Shown here piece by piece: positions 50,994 to 59,430 of a stretch of DNA of 64,000 nucleotides. The position numbers were made by a program, and so were the translations under genes. Each line of letters begins with the position of its first letter. Within the stretch, counting starts at the first letter, position 1. The stretch is taken from the NCBI GenBank assembly GCA_963850195.1, contig CAWKKD010000009.1, positions 248,001 to 312,000 of the forward strand, given 5' to 3'. The DNA is from Actinoallomurus sp963850195 (GTDB taxonomy: Bacteria > Actinomycetota > Actinomycetes > Streptosporangiales > Streptosporangiaceae). Under the pieces are notes generated by a model. It saw only the letters and a program-made list of their open reading frames with translations, ran no database searches and had not been told where the DNA came from.

Positions 50994-52010
50994 TCAGTGG
51001 TCAAGGGTGTCCCGCGCGGCGATGGCGGCGCCGCGGGCGCCCGCCATGTCCAGGTCGGGGACGAGGGCGAAGACGGCCGCCTGAGCCTGCTCCTCGCGCA
51101 GGAACGTGTGCTCGCGCACGCGGTCGAGGAACCACTCGCGGAACTTCGGGCCGGTCTCGACGACGCCGCCGCCGAGGAAGTACGCGCTCGGGTCGGTGAA
51201 GTTGGCGGCGATCGTGAACAGCCGGCCGAGCGCCATCGCCTGCTGTTCGAAGACGCGCAGCGCCAGCTCGTCGCCGTCCTCGCCGAGCCCGCGTACGAGC
51301 TTGGCGGCGTCCTCCAGCGACGCGGAGGCGAGCTCGTGGCCCTCGTACCGGGTCAGCCAGTACGGCAGGAGGTTCGACGCGATGCCGGTCAGCGAGGCGA
51401 CGCTCTCGGCGTCGCCGCTGAAGCCGCAGTTGCACATCGGCAGGGGCTGGTCCTGCTCGAGGAGGCCCTGCATCGGGATGTGGACGTGGCCGAGCTCGCC
51501 GGCCATGCCCGCGGCGCCCTTGACGACCTGGCCGGACTCGACGACGCCGCCGCCCAGGCCGGTGCCGACGATCGCCGAGATCGAGGAGTGCCGCGCCGCG
51601 TCGGACCCGTAGTGGGCGTGGTGGGCGTACAGCGCGGCGGCGTTCCCGTCGTTGTTGTAGACGACCGGCAGGCCGAGGCGGGCCTCGAGCGCGGCGCGTA
51701 CGTCAAAGCCCCACCACTCGGGCTGCGGGAAGTTGGTGGCGCCCTTGGAGGAGATCACGCCGTCGGCGCTCGCCGGGCCGGGGGTGTCGAGCCCGACCGC
51801 GCGCACCCGGTCACGCGGGACGTCCGTGACGGTCAGGATGCCGTCGAAGGCCTGCGCGAGGGCCTCCACAGCGACCTCCGGACCCTCCGTCACGCGGCTG
51901 GGATTCTCCACCAGCCGATCAACGAGGAACTGCCCGGACTCCGTCAGCACCGTCGCGTTGTTCGCGGTGCCTCCGTTGTCCAGACCGACGACGACCCAGG
52001 TGTCCGGCAT
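50994..52010 (-). CDS. ROK-family kinase-like protein
   Basis: A 338-residue ROK (repressor/ORF/kinase) protein of the sugar-kinase fold without an N-terminal HTH. It has the N-terminal GLDNGGTANNA phosphate loop, a central NNDGNAAALY with the catalytic Asp, and GTGLGGGVV. The usual zinc-binding CxCGxxGC reads CNCGFSGDAES, so the last cysteine is Asp. A sugar or sugar-amine kinase is likeliest. It is transcribed with the amidase gene upstream (44-base gap). Confidence 0.8.
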   Translation of the reverse strand: MPDTWVVVGLDNGGTANNATVLTESGQFLVDRLVENPSRVTEGPEVAVEALAQAFDGILTVTDVPRDRVRAVGLDTPGPASADGVISSKGATNFPQPEWWGFDVRAALEARLGLPVVYNNDGNAAALYAHHAHYGSDAARHSSISAIVGTGLGGGVVESGQVVKGAAGMAGELGHVHIPMQGLLEQDQPLPMCNCGFSGDAESVASLTGIASNLLPYWLTRYEGHELASASLEDAAKLVRGLGEDGDELALRVFEQQAMALGRLFTIAANFTDPSAYFLGGGVVETGPKFREWFLDRVREHTFLREEQAQAAVFALVPDLDMAGARGAAIAARDTLDH

Positions 52011-52053
52011 GCCTCACTCCTTCTCCAGCACACGATCGTATGCCCGGCGGAGA

Positions 52054-53448
52054 TCAGGCGGCCACCGGCCCGGGGCGCTTCGCGTGCCAGGGCCGCGCGA
52101 CCTCGAACGCCCGGCACGCGGCCAGGACGCGGCCGTCGGCGTGACGCGGCCCGACGATCTGGAGGCCGACGGGCAGCCCGGCGGGTGTGAAACCGCACGG
52201 CACGCTGGCCGCGGGCTGCTGGGTCATGTTGAACGGGTAGGTGAACGGCGTCCAGCTCGTCCAGCGCGGGCCGTCCCAGCCGGGCGGCACCTCGCGGCCC
52301 GCCTCGAACGCCGGGATCGGCAGCGTCGGCGTGAGCAGCAGGTCGTACGTGTCGTGGAAGACGCCCATGAGCCGGCCCAGCTCCATCCGGACCGCGGTGG
52401 CGGTGAGGTAGTCCACCGCGGAGTGGCGTTCGCCCTGCTCGCAGATCTCCAGCAGGCCGGGGTCCAGCGCGGCGCGGCCCGCCGCGTCCAGGTGCTCGAC
52501 CGACTTGGCCGCGCCGGCGAACCACAGCACGTGGAACGCCTCGACCGGGTCACCGAAGCCGGGGTCGACGGTCTCCACATGCGCGCCCAGCTCGGTGAAG
52601 ACCTCGGCGGCGCGCTCGACGGCCTTGGCCACGTCCGGGTCGACGTCGGCGAAGCCGAGCGTCGGGCTGAAGGCGATGCGCATGCCGCGCACGTCCGGGT
52701 CGGGCATCGGCGCGACCGGCGCGAGCGCCGACCAGTCGCGGCTGTCGGCGCCCGAGACGACCTCGAGCAGCAGCGCCGCGTCGTCGACGCTCCAGGTGAT
52801 CGGCCCGACGTGCGCGAGCGTGCCGAACGGGCTCGCCGGGAAGTGCGGGATGCGGCCGTACGTGGGCTTGTGCGCGAAGACGCCGGTGAACCCGGCGGGG
52901 ATCCGCACCGAGCCGCCGCCGTCGGTGCCGAGCGCCAGCGGGCCCATGCCCAGCGCGACGGCCGCCGAGGCGCCGCCGCTCGAGCCGCCGGGCGTCAGCG
53001 AGGTGTCCCACGGGTTGCGGGTGATGCCGGTGAGCGGCGCGTCCGTCACGCCCTTCCAGCCCAGCTCGGGGGTCGTCGTCTTGCCGACGACGACCGCGCC
53101 GTGCTCGCGTACGCGGGCGACCGAGGGGGAGTCCTCAGGCCAGGGGCCGCTCGGGTCGATCGTGCGAGAGCCGCGCAGCGTCGGCCGGTCGCGCGTCAGC
53201 AGCACGTCCTTGATAGAGGTCGGCACCCCGTCGAGCAGTCCGCGCGGCTCGCCGCGCCGCCAGCGTTCGGCCGACTCGCGCGCCGAGGCGAGCGCCTCGT
53301 CGGCCGTCACCAGGCAGTAGGCGTTGACCAGCGGGTTCATCGTCTCGATGCGGGCGAGCACCGCCTCGGTGGCCTCGACCGGGGAGAGCGTTCCGGCGCG
53401 GAAGGCCGCCAGCATCTCGCTCGCGGTCAGGTGCGCGACATCGGTCAT
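52054..53448 (-). CDS. amidase (amidase-signature family)
   Basis: A 464-residue amidase-signature enzyme that hydrolyses an amide to acid plus ammonia. The Ser-cisSer-Lys triad is seen as Lys in PTSIKDVLLT and two serines in LTPGGSSGGASAAVALGM. A GTDGGGSVRIPAGFTGVF segment follows. Position in the GntR regulon suggests it supplies ammonia and an acid from a nitrogen-containing substrate. Its ATG shares one base with the stop of the upstream dehydrogenase gene (TGATG). Confidence 0.9.
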   Translation of the reverse strand: MTDVAHLTASEMLAAFRAGTLSPVEATEAVLARIETMNPLVNAYCLVTADEALASARESAERWRRGEPRGLLDGVPTSIKDVLLTRDRPTLRGSRTIDPSGPWPEDSPSVARVREHGAVVVGKTTTPELGWKGVTDAPLTGITRNPWDTSLTPGGSSGGASAAVALGMGPLALGTDGGGSVRIPAGFTGVFAHKPTYGRIPHFPASPFGTLAHVGPITWSVDDAALLLEVVSGADSRDWSALAPVAPMPDPDVRGMRIAFSPTLGFADVDPDVAKAVERAAEVFTELGAHVETVDPGFGDPVEAFHVLWFAGAAKSVEHLDAAGRAALDPGLLEICEQGERHSAVDYLTATAVRMELGRLMGVFHDTYDLLLTPTLPIPAFEAGREVPPGWDGPRWTSWTPFTYPFNMTQQPAASVPCGFTPAGLPVGLQIVGPRHADGRVLAACRAFEVARPWHAKRPGPVAA

Positions 53449-54446
53449 CAGGTCCCTCTCGCTACGTATCCCAGGCGCTTGTCGACGACGTTGAGCAGCG
53501 GCTCGCCCGACCGGTAGCGGGCGAGGTTGTCCACGAACAGGTCGGCGAGCGCGTCACGCCAGCCGATCGCGTCGCCCGACATGTGCGGGGACACCAGTAC
53601 GTTGGGCAGCTCCCAGAGCGGCGAGGACTCCGCCAGCGGCTCGGTCGCGAAGACGTCCAGCGCGGCGCCGGCGATCCGCTCCGCGCGCAGCGCGTCGATC
53701 AGGTCGGGCTCGACGACGAGCTGCCCGCGCCCGACGTTGATCAACCGGGCGGTCGGCCGCATCCGCGCGAGCGCGGCGGCGTCGATCATGTCGCGGGTCA
53801 GGTCGGTGAGCGGCGCGGCGAGCACCACGTAGTCGGCCTCGGCGAGCGCCTCGTGCAGCTCCGCCCACGGCCGCACCTCGCCCAGGTCGGGGTCCTCGGG
53901 CCGTGGCGTACGGCCGATCCCGACCACCGACAGGCCGGCGGCGGTGAGGCGGCGGCCGATCGCGCGGCCGATCGGACCGGTGCCGACGACGAGCGCACGC
54001 GCGCCGGTGATCCGCTCGGTCTCGCGGTGCACCCAGCGGCGGCGGTCCTGGAACCGCAGCGTCGTGTGCAGGTCCTTGGCGAAGCACAGCACGGTGCCCA
54101 GCACGTACTCGGCGATCGGCTCGTCGAAGACGCCGCGCGAGTTGGTGACGACGACGTCGCTGGCGGCCAGCTCGGGGAAGATCAGCCGGTCGACGCCCGC
54201 ACTCGCGATGTGCACCCAGCGCAGCCGGTCGGCGTACGGCCAGGCGGCGGGCACGGCATCGGACCAGAAGTCCCACATGAACAGGACCTCGGTGCCGGGT
54301 AGTGCGCCGGCGAGTTCGGACTCCTGCGCGTGGCGGACGTTCGCCAGTTTTTCGATCGACTCCAGCTGGGGAGGCGGGGCCTCACCTTGGAGTATCAGGA
54401 CGTCGGGCGGATTCCCGTTGATCAAGGGGCGCTCTCCCGAATTCAC
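53448..54446 (-). CDS. D-isomer-specific 2-hydroxyacid dehydrogenase
   Basis: A 332-residue NAD(P)-dependent dehydrogenase. The Rossmann loop is VVGTGPIGRAIG, the catalytic Arg is in LINVGRGQLV, the Glu in FATEPLAESSP and the His in VSPHMSGDA. It belongs to the group interconverting 2-hydroxy acids and 2-oxo acids (glyoxylate/hydroxypyruvate-like). The start is GTG 54446; its ribosome site is weak. It is divergent from the DUF3830 gene, with the second GATTGTCAACAATC operator in between. Confidence 0.85.
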   Translation of the reverse strand: MNSGERPLINGNPPDVLILQGEAPPPQLESIEKLANVRHAQESELAGALPGTEVLFMWDFWSDAVPAAWPYADRLRWVHIASAGVDRLIFPELAASDVVVTNSRGVFDEPIAEYVLGTVLCFAKDLHTTLRFQDRRRWVHRETERITGARALVVGTGPIGRAIGRRLTAAGLSVVGIGRTPRPEDPDLGEVRPWAELHEALAEADYVVLAAPLTDLTRDMIDAAALARMRPTARLINVGRGQLVVEPDLIDALRAERIAGAALDVFATEPLAESSPLWELPNVLVSPHMSGDAIGWRDALADLFVDNLARYRSGEPLLNVVDKRLGYVARGT

Positions 54447-54486
54447 GTGGCCACGAGGGCATTGACACGCTATGGAAGCTTCGTAT

Positions 54487-54500
54487 GATTGTCAACAATC
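54487..54500. promoter_or_regulatory. GntR/FCD operator, copy 2
   Basis: GATTGTCAACAATC, identical to 48762-48775, in the 185-base gap between the divergent dehydrogenase and DUF3830 genes. The GntR/FCD regulator of this cluster is the natural candidate binder. Confidence 0.8.
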
Positions 54501-54631
54501 GGCGCGAGCGTTGGCGCCGTGTGCTGCAAGACCGTCGTAACCGGATCAGAGGCCAGGACGGATCCCAAGGCGCCCCAGCGAAGAGTCCACCGGGTGGTGC
54601 TGTATCCACCTACGTGCACGGGAGGTCTGGC

Positions 54632-55126
54632 ATGCCGAGATTCATCAGCATCGCACTCGAGCGCCGCGGCGTGTCCTGCGTGGCAGAGCTACTCGATAAG
54701 GACGCCCCGCGTACCTGTGAAGCCGTCTGGCGGGCGCTGCCGCTCGCCGGCGACATCTACCACGCCAAGTACGCCCGCAACGAGGTGTACACCATGGTCG
54801 AGCGGTTCGCGCACGAGCCCGTCGGCCAGGAGAACCCGACCGTGACGCCGATCCCCGGCGACGTCATGTACTTCGACTTCCACGGCGGGATGCTCGACCG
54901 CAACTTCAAGGAGGAGAAGGGCATCGACGCCCTGCCCGGCGTGATCGACCTCGCGATCTTCTACGGCCGCAACAACCTGCTGCTGAACGGCGACGTCGGC
55001 TGGGTGCCCGGGAACGTCTACGCGTCGATCGTCGAGGGGCTCGGCCCGATGGCCGAGGCCTGCAACGACGTGTGGCGGTCCGGCAGCATGGGTGAGCGCT
55101 TGGTGTACCAGCGGTTCGAGCGGTGA
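54632..55126 (+). CDS. DUF3830 family protein (cyclophilin-like fold)
   Basis: A 164-residue protein of the DUF3830 family, of unknown function, structurally related to cyclophilins. It shows the family features FISIALERRGVSCVAELL and GDIYHAKYARNEVYTMVE, plus PIPGDVMYFDF. Ribosome site GGGAGG. No signal peptide. Its stop overlaps the next gene (GTGA). It is the first gene of the rightward half of the regulon; its neighbours suggest a lyase or isomerase-like step on a small acid, but this is not shown. Confidence 0.85.
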   Translation: MPRFISIALERRGVSCVAELLDKDAPRTCEAVWRALPLAGDIYHAKYARNEVYTMVERFAHEPVGQENPTVTPIPGDVMYFDFHGGMLDRNFKEEKGIDALPGVIDLAIFYGRNNLLLNGDVGWVPGNVYASIVEGLGPMAEACNDVWRSGSMGERLVYQRFER

Positions 55127-55905
55127 CCGAGGGCTCCGGCTGGCCGCTGAACCCGGTCGACGGGGTCATCGGCTTCGAACCTCTCGCCCAGCACGGCATC
55201 GGCGTGGTCGCACCGTTCGACTTCGCGCTCGACCGTGAGCTGTGGCGCTGGGCGCCCGACGACGTCTCGCTCTACATGACCCGGCTGCCGTTCGTACCGG
55301 TGCCGGTCACCGTCGAGATGGCCGCCGCGCTGTCGGACCTGGAAACCGTACGCCGCGCGACACGCGACGTACTGGCGCCCGAGCCGCTGGTCGTGGCGTT
55401 CGCCTGCGCGTCCGGCAGCTTCGTCCACGGCGCGGTCGGCGAGAAGATGCTGAGCGGCGGAATCCTCGACGCGGGCGCACCGGCCGCGACGACGACCTCC
55501 GGCGCGCTCGTCGAATCGCTGGGCCTGCTCGACGCCCGCCGCATCGCGGTCGTCACGCCGTACATCGACAGCGTCACCGACCGGCTGATCGGCTTCCTGG
55601 GCGAGCACGGCATCGACGTCACCGCGAGCGTCGGCCTCGGGCTGCTCAGCCACATCTGGAAGGTCGGCTACGCCGAGGTGGTCGCCGCGGTCAACGCCGT
55701 CGACCGGCCCGACGCCGAGGCGGTCTTCATCAGCTGCACCAACGTGCCCACCTACGACATCATCGCGCCGCTCGAGCGCATGCTCGGCAAGCCCGTGCTC
55801 ACCGCCAACCAGGTGACGATGTGCTCGGCGCTGCGCGCGATGGGGTCCCAGGCCATGGGCGCCGGACAGTGGCTGGTCGAGATGGAGCGACCGACCGCAG
55901 CGTAA
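55123..55905 (+). CDS. maleate cis-trans isomerase-like protein (two-Cys type)
   Basis: A 260-residue member of the Asp/Glu racemase-like maleate isomerase/arylmalonate decarboxylase family. The two catalytic cysteines of the isomerase type are present: Cys95 (FACASGSFVHG) and Cys205 (FISCTNVPTYD). GKPVLTANQVTMCSAL near the end is conserved in the family. GTG start overlapping the DUF3830 stop. It may convert maleate or a substituted maleate to fumarate. Confidence 0.85.
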   Translation: MTEGSGWPLNPVDGVIGFEPLAQHGIGVVAPFDFALDRELWRWAPDDVSLYMTRLPFVPVPVTVEMAAALSDLETVRRATRDVLAPEPLVVAFACASGSFVHGAVGEKMLSGGILDAGAPAATTTSGALVESLGLLDARRIAVVTPYIDSVTDRLIGFLGEHGIDVTASVGLGLLSHIWKVGYAEVVAAVNAVDRPDAEAVFISCTNVPTYDIIAPLERMLGKPVLTANQVTMCSALRAMGSQAMGAGQWLVEMERPTAA

Positions 55906-55925
55906 AATCGTCAAGGAGGCGTTGT

Positions 55926-56648
55926 ATGGGACAGACCGTGGGGATCCTCTATCCAGGCCGCAGCGCCGAGGATGACTATCCGGTCATCGAGCGCGCGCTG
56001 GGCGACGTCCGCCTTCCGGTCGTGCACACGCTGATGCGCGAGGACGCGCACCGGATCGACGCGCTGCTCGACATCGGCGGATCCGACGTCCTCGGCGACG
56101 GCGCACGCGAGCTGGCCGCCCTGGGCGTCGACGCGGCCGTCTGGGCCTGCACGAGCGGCAGCTTCGTGTTCGGCTGGGACGGCGCGACCGAGCAGGTCGC
56201 CGGCGTACGCGACGCCGCGGGCGTACCGGCGTCCAGCACCTCGTTCGCGTTCGTCAACGCCGCACGCCACCTCGGCCTGCGGCGCGTCGCGGTCGCGGCG
56301 ACCTACCCGGCCGACGTGGCCGAGCGGTTCCGCGACTTCCTCGCCGGCGCCGGCATCGAGGTCGTCGCCCTGACCTGCCGGGGCATCATCACCGCGGCGG
56401 AGGTCGGCACGCTCGGCCGTACGGACGTGCTCGACTTCATCGCCGCCAACGATCACCCGGACGCCGAGGCCGTGCTGGTGCCCGACACCGCACTGCACAC
56501 CGTCGCCTGGCTCGACGAGGCCGAAGAACGCCTCGGCAAGCCCGTGTTGACCGCCAACCAGGTGAGCGTGTGGGAAGGTCTCCGGATCGCCGGAGACCGC
56601 GCCACGCGACCCGGCCTGGGCACACTTTTCCGTACGGAGGCCGCTTGA
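55926..56648 (+). CDS. maleate isomerase-like paralogue lacking the second cysteine
   Basis: A 240-residue paralogue of the preceding gene. The first cysteine is kept (Cys75, WACTSGSFVFG), but the second position is Asp187 (VLVPDTALHTVAW). GKPVLTANQVSVWEGL is conserved. Loss of one catalytic Cys is also seen in the arylmalonate decarboxylase branch (which keeps the other one), so this may be a lyase or decarboxylase, or a partner subunit. It is 20 bases after the isomerase gene and ends one base before the regulator ATG. Confidence 0.8.
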   Translation: MGQTVGILYPGRSAEDDYPVIERALGDVRLPVVHTLMREDAHRIDALLDIGGSDVLGDGARELAALGVDAAVWACTSGSFVFGWDGATEQVAGVRDAAGVPASSTSFAFVNAARHLGLRRVAVAATYPADVAERFRDFLAGAGIEVVALTCRGIITAAEVGTLGRTDVLDFIAANDHPDAEAVLVPDTALHTVAWLDEAEERLGKPVLTANQVSVWEGLRIAGDRATRPGLGTLFRTEAA

Positions 56649-56649
56649 C

Positions 56650-57351
56650 ATGGGACGACTGGGCGAGCTCGAGCCGGTACCCCGAAGATCCACCGTCGAG
56701 ATCATCTCCGATGAGCTCCGGTCCGCGATCATGTACGGGTCGCTGGCCCCGGGCGCGCAGCTCGGCGAGGTCGACCTCGCCGCCCGCCTAGGCGTCAGCC
56801 GCGGCCCCCTGCGCGAGGCCATGCAACGCCTCGTACAGGAGGGCCTGGTCCGCAGCGAACCCCACCGCGGCCTGTTCGTGATCACCCTGGACGCGAAGGA
56901 CGTCGAGGACGTCTACCGCACCCGGCTGATCATCGAACGCGCCGCGTGCCAGCTCGTCATGGCCCACAACCGCGGCGAAGCCCTCGTACGCCTGACCGAG
57001 GCCCTGGCCGCCCTGGTCAAAGCCGCCCGCCAGCGCGACCGGATCGCGATCAGCGACGCCGACGTGGCCTTCCACCAGGTCCTCGTCGCCGCGTCCGGCA
57101 GCCCCCGCCTGGAGCGCATGGCCCAGACCCTGCTGGTCGAGACCCGGATGTGCCTGAACGTCCTCCAGGACAAGTACCCGGAGCCCGACGAACTCGTCGA
57201 AGAACACCGCAAACTCGTCGACGCCATCTCCGACGGCGACGAGGTACGCCTGCTCCGTCTCACCGAAGAACACATGACCGACTCGATAGAACGCCTACGC
57301 GTCCCGCACGCCCGGCACAACGGCGAGGACCCCGCCCCCGCCGCCCCCTGA
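56650..57351 (+). CDS. GntR-family (FCD) regulator
   Basis: A 233-residue regulator with an N-terminal winged helix (IISDELRSAIMYGSLAPGAQ, then LGVSRGPLREAMQRLVQEG) and a C-terminal FCD effector domain with metal-binding histidines (DVAFHQVLVAASGS, EEHRKLVDAI, EEHMTDSI). It is the last gene of the rightward operon. FCD regulators often bind TTGT/ACAA palindromes like GATTGTCAACAATC, which occurs twice in this cluster. It probably represses both divergent operons until an acid ligand appears. Confidence 0.88.
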   Translation: MGRLGELEPVPRRSTVEIISDELRSAIMYGSLAPGAQLGEVDLAARLGVSRGPLREAMQRLVQEGLVRSEPHRGLFVITLDAKDVEDVYRTRLIIERAACQLVMAHNRGEALVRLTEALAALVKAARQRDRIAISDADVAFHQVLVAASGSPRLERMAQTLLVETRMCLNVLQDKYPEPDELVEEHRKLVDAISDGDEVRLLRLTEEHMTDSIERLRVPHARHNGEDPAPAAP

Positions 57352-57789
57352 CCCGTCGTCGGAGGGGGCTTTCTGGCAGGCCATCGCCGCCCGCCCCGAC
57401 ACCGCGTCCGCCCGGGTCCACCCGGGGGACCGGCGTCGCGGGGAGGAACCGCAGTTCCGCTCACCCCGCCGGGCTCCGCCGCTCCGATCCTGCGGGGGGC
57501 GCCCTCGACCTCTACACGTTCGGCCGCGCGTCGGCGGCCCGCCGAAGCTCACCCGCTCCCGGTCCACCGCGTCCGAGTGTTCGGTCTCGCTCCACTCGCG
57601 CCGTACGACCGCGAGGAACCGGCCCCGCCGCTCCCTGAAGCACCACGTTTCCATCGCGACCCATCGTCGCTGGGCTTCCCCTGTTTGTGATGTGTCGTGC
57701 GGCCGGTTTCAACCGGCGTGCTCGCTGTGAGGCGACCGCGCCGGCCACGGGCCGCGTCGAGTGCTGCGGGAGATTCCGGGCGCGCCTCG
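57352..57789. other. intergenic region, possible gene remnant
   Basis: No firmly supported gene. A leftward frame near 57518-57654 reads METWCFRERRGRFLAVVRRE followed by WSETEHSDAVDRERVSFGG, which looks protein-like but is cut off and has no start signal, so it may be a gene remnant. Stretches rich in Pro/Arg/Gly codons elsewhere are compositional. Confidence 0.35.
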
Positions 57790-58935
57790 TCAGAGGCTCC
57801 AGCGGGCGTTGAGGCGGGCGGCCTGGCGCGTCAGGTAGTCGCGCTCGGCGAGGTTGGGCGCCTTTAGGGCCGCCTCGGCGTACAGCCGTGCCGCCTTCGC
57901 CAGGTCGCCGTCGCGCTCGTGGAGGTATGCGGCCACCGCGGTGTGGCGGGGCAGTGAGTCGTTCAGTGCCGCGAGCGCCGCCAGTCCGGCGCGCGGTCCG
58001 TCGGCCTCGCCGACGGCCACCGCGCGGTTGAGCCGGACGACCGGGCTGTCGGTCAGGCCCGAGAGCTCGTCGTACCACTCGACGATCTGCACCCAGTCGG
58101 TCTCGTCCGCGGTGAGCGCGTCTGCGTGGAGTGCCGCGATGGCGGCCTGGGCCTGGAACTCGCCCAGCCGGTCGCGGGCGAGGGCCGCCTGGAGGATCTC
58201 GACGCCCTCGGCGATCGACTCGGTGTCCCAACGGCCGCGGTCCTGCTCGGCGAGCGGCACCAGGCTGCCGTCGGGCGCGGTCCGGGTGGCGCGCCGGGCG
58301 TGGTGGAGCAGCATGAGGGCGAGCAATCCCGCCACCTCGGGGTGGTCGATCGATGCCGCGAGCTGCCGGGTGAGCCGGATGGCCTCGGCGGCGAGGTCGA
58401 CGTCGCCGGAGTAGCCCTCGTTGAAGACCAGGTACAGGACTCGCAGCACGGTGGCGACATCGCCGGGCTGCGCGAACCGTACGTCGGAGACGGTGCGCTT
58501 GGCACGGCTGATGCGCTGCGCCATGGTCGCCTCGGGCACCAGGTACGCCTGGGCGATCTGGCGGGTGGTCAGCCCGCCGACGGCGCGCAGCGTGAGCGCG
58601 ACCGCCGACGACGGCGTCAGCGACGGGTGGGCGCACAGGAAGTAGAGCTGGAGCGTGTCGTCCACCGCGCGGGCGGGCCCGGGCACCGGCTCTTCGTCGA
58701 CGAGGTCCTCACGCCGACGACGGGCGGTGTCCGCCCGGGTCGCGTCGAGGAAGCGGCGCCAGGCCATGGTGACCAGCCAGCCCTTCGGGTCCCGCGGTGG
58801 GTCGGCCGGCCAGACGCGGACCGCCTCGACCAGCGCGTCCTGCACGGCGTCCTCGGCCGCCGCGAAGTCGGCTCCGCGGCGGACGAGGATCCCGAGCACA
58901 CTCGGCGTGAGGCTGCGGAGCAGGGCCTCATTCAT
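57790..58935 (-). CDS. RNA polymerase sigma factor, ECF42
   Basis: A 381-residue ECF sigma factor. Sigma region 2 is at the start (RRGADFAAAEDAVQDALVEA), region 4 about residues 115-165 (LTTRQIAQAYLVPEATMAQR), and the remaining 200 residues are the TPR-like extension unique to ECF42 (LNDSLPRHTAVAAYL, KAARLYAEAALKAPNLAERD). ECF42 factors lack an anti-sigma factor and control a DGPF/YCII gene nearby. Here that gene overlaps it by 4 bases (ATGA), forming an operon led by the DGPF gene. Confidence 0.9.
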   Translation of the reverse strand: MNEALLRSLTPSVLGILVRRGADFAAAEDAVQDALVEAVRVWPADPPRDPKGWLVTMAWRRFLDATRADTARRRREDLVDEEPVPGPARAVDDTLQLYFLCAHPSLTPSSAVALTLRAVGGLTTRQIAQAYLVPEATMAQRISRAKRTVSDVRFAQPGDVATVLRVLYLVFNEGYSGDVDLAAEAIRLTRQLAASIDHPEVAGLLALMLLHHARRATRTAPDGSLVPLAEQDRGRWDTESIAEGVEILQAALARDRLGEFQAQAAIAALHADALTADETDWVQIVEWYDELSGLTDSPVVRLNRAVAVGEADGPRAGLAALAALNDSLPRHTAVAAYLHERDGDLAKAARLYAEAALKAPNLAERDYLTRQAARLNARWSL

Positions 58936-59351
58936 CGATGAGGGCACTCCGTGATGGTGGGCGTCGAGGTCAGGAACGGGCGCAGCTCGAGCCACTCGTG
59001 GATCGGCTTCCCGCCCGCCCCTGGGGCGGCCGACAGCTCCCCGGCCAGCTCGACGGCGCGCTCGTAGCTGTCGACGTCGATCACCATCCAGCCGGCGATC
59101 ACGTCCTTGGTCTCGGCGAACGGGCCGTCGGTGACCGGCGGGCGCCCCTCACCGTCGTACCGGACGAACGTCCCCTCGGGAGCGAGCGCCTTACTGTCGA
59201 CGAACTCGCCGGTCCCCTCGAGCCGGGCCGCGAAGTCGTTCATGTACCGCATGTGCGCCGAGATCTCCTCCGGCGTCCACCGGTCCATCGGCACGTCGTT
59301 GACCGACGCCGGAGCGCCGCGGTAGTGCTTGAGCAGCAGGTACTTCGCCAT
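58932..59351 (-). CDS. DGPF/YCII-domain protein, ECF42 partner
   Basis: A 139-residue YCII-related (DGPF) protein; the name motif is present as DGPFAETKDVIAGWMVIDV. Start at ATG 59351 giving MAKYLLLKHYRG; the frame is open ten codons further but without family-like sequence. Function is unknown; such proteins are proposed to be small-molecule-binding or dehydrogenase-like. It is first in the operon with the ECF42 sigma gene and is preceded by a matching ECF42 promoter. Confidence 0.9.
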   Translation of the reverse strand: MAKYLLLKHYRGAPASVNDVPMDRWTPEEISAHMRYMNDFAARLEGTGEFVDSKALAPEGTFVRYDGEGRPPVTDGPFAETKDVIAGWMVIDVDSYERAVELAGELSAAPGAGGKPIHEWLELRPFLTSTPTITECPHR

Positions 59352-59403
59352 CGTGTTTCTCCTCGATGTCGGTGCGACCAATTTTGGTCACGTTCATCGC
59401 AGG

Positions 59404-59430
59404 GACGGAGCCAGCCACGGGTTCTCGACA
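59404..59430 (-). promoter_or_regulatory. ECF42 promoter
   Basis: On the minus strand TGTCGA (59430 to 59425) is followed after 17 bases by CGTC (59407 to 59404), about 50 bases before the DGPF gene start. Published ECF42 promoters have TGTCGA at -35 and CGA/TC at -10. Confidence 0.75.

Noticed and set aside
57295..57654. 119-residue leftward frame over the GntR gene end and gap
   Set aside because: It overlaps the end of the GntR coding sequence and most of it is Gly/Pro/Arg compositional; only a short part looks protein-like, noted under the intergenic entry.
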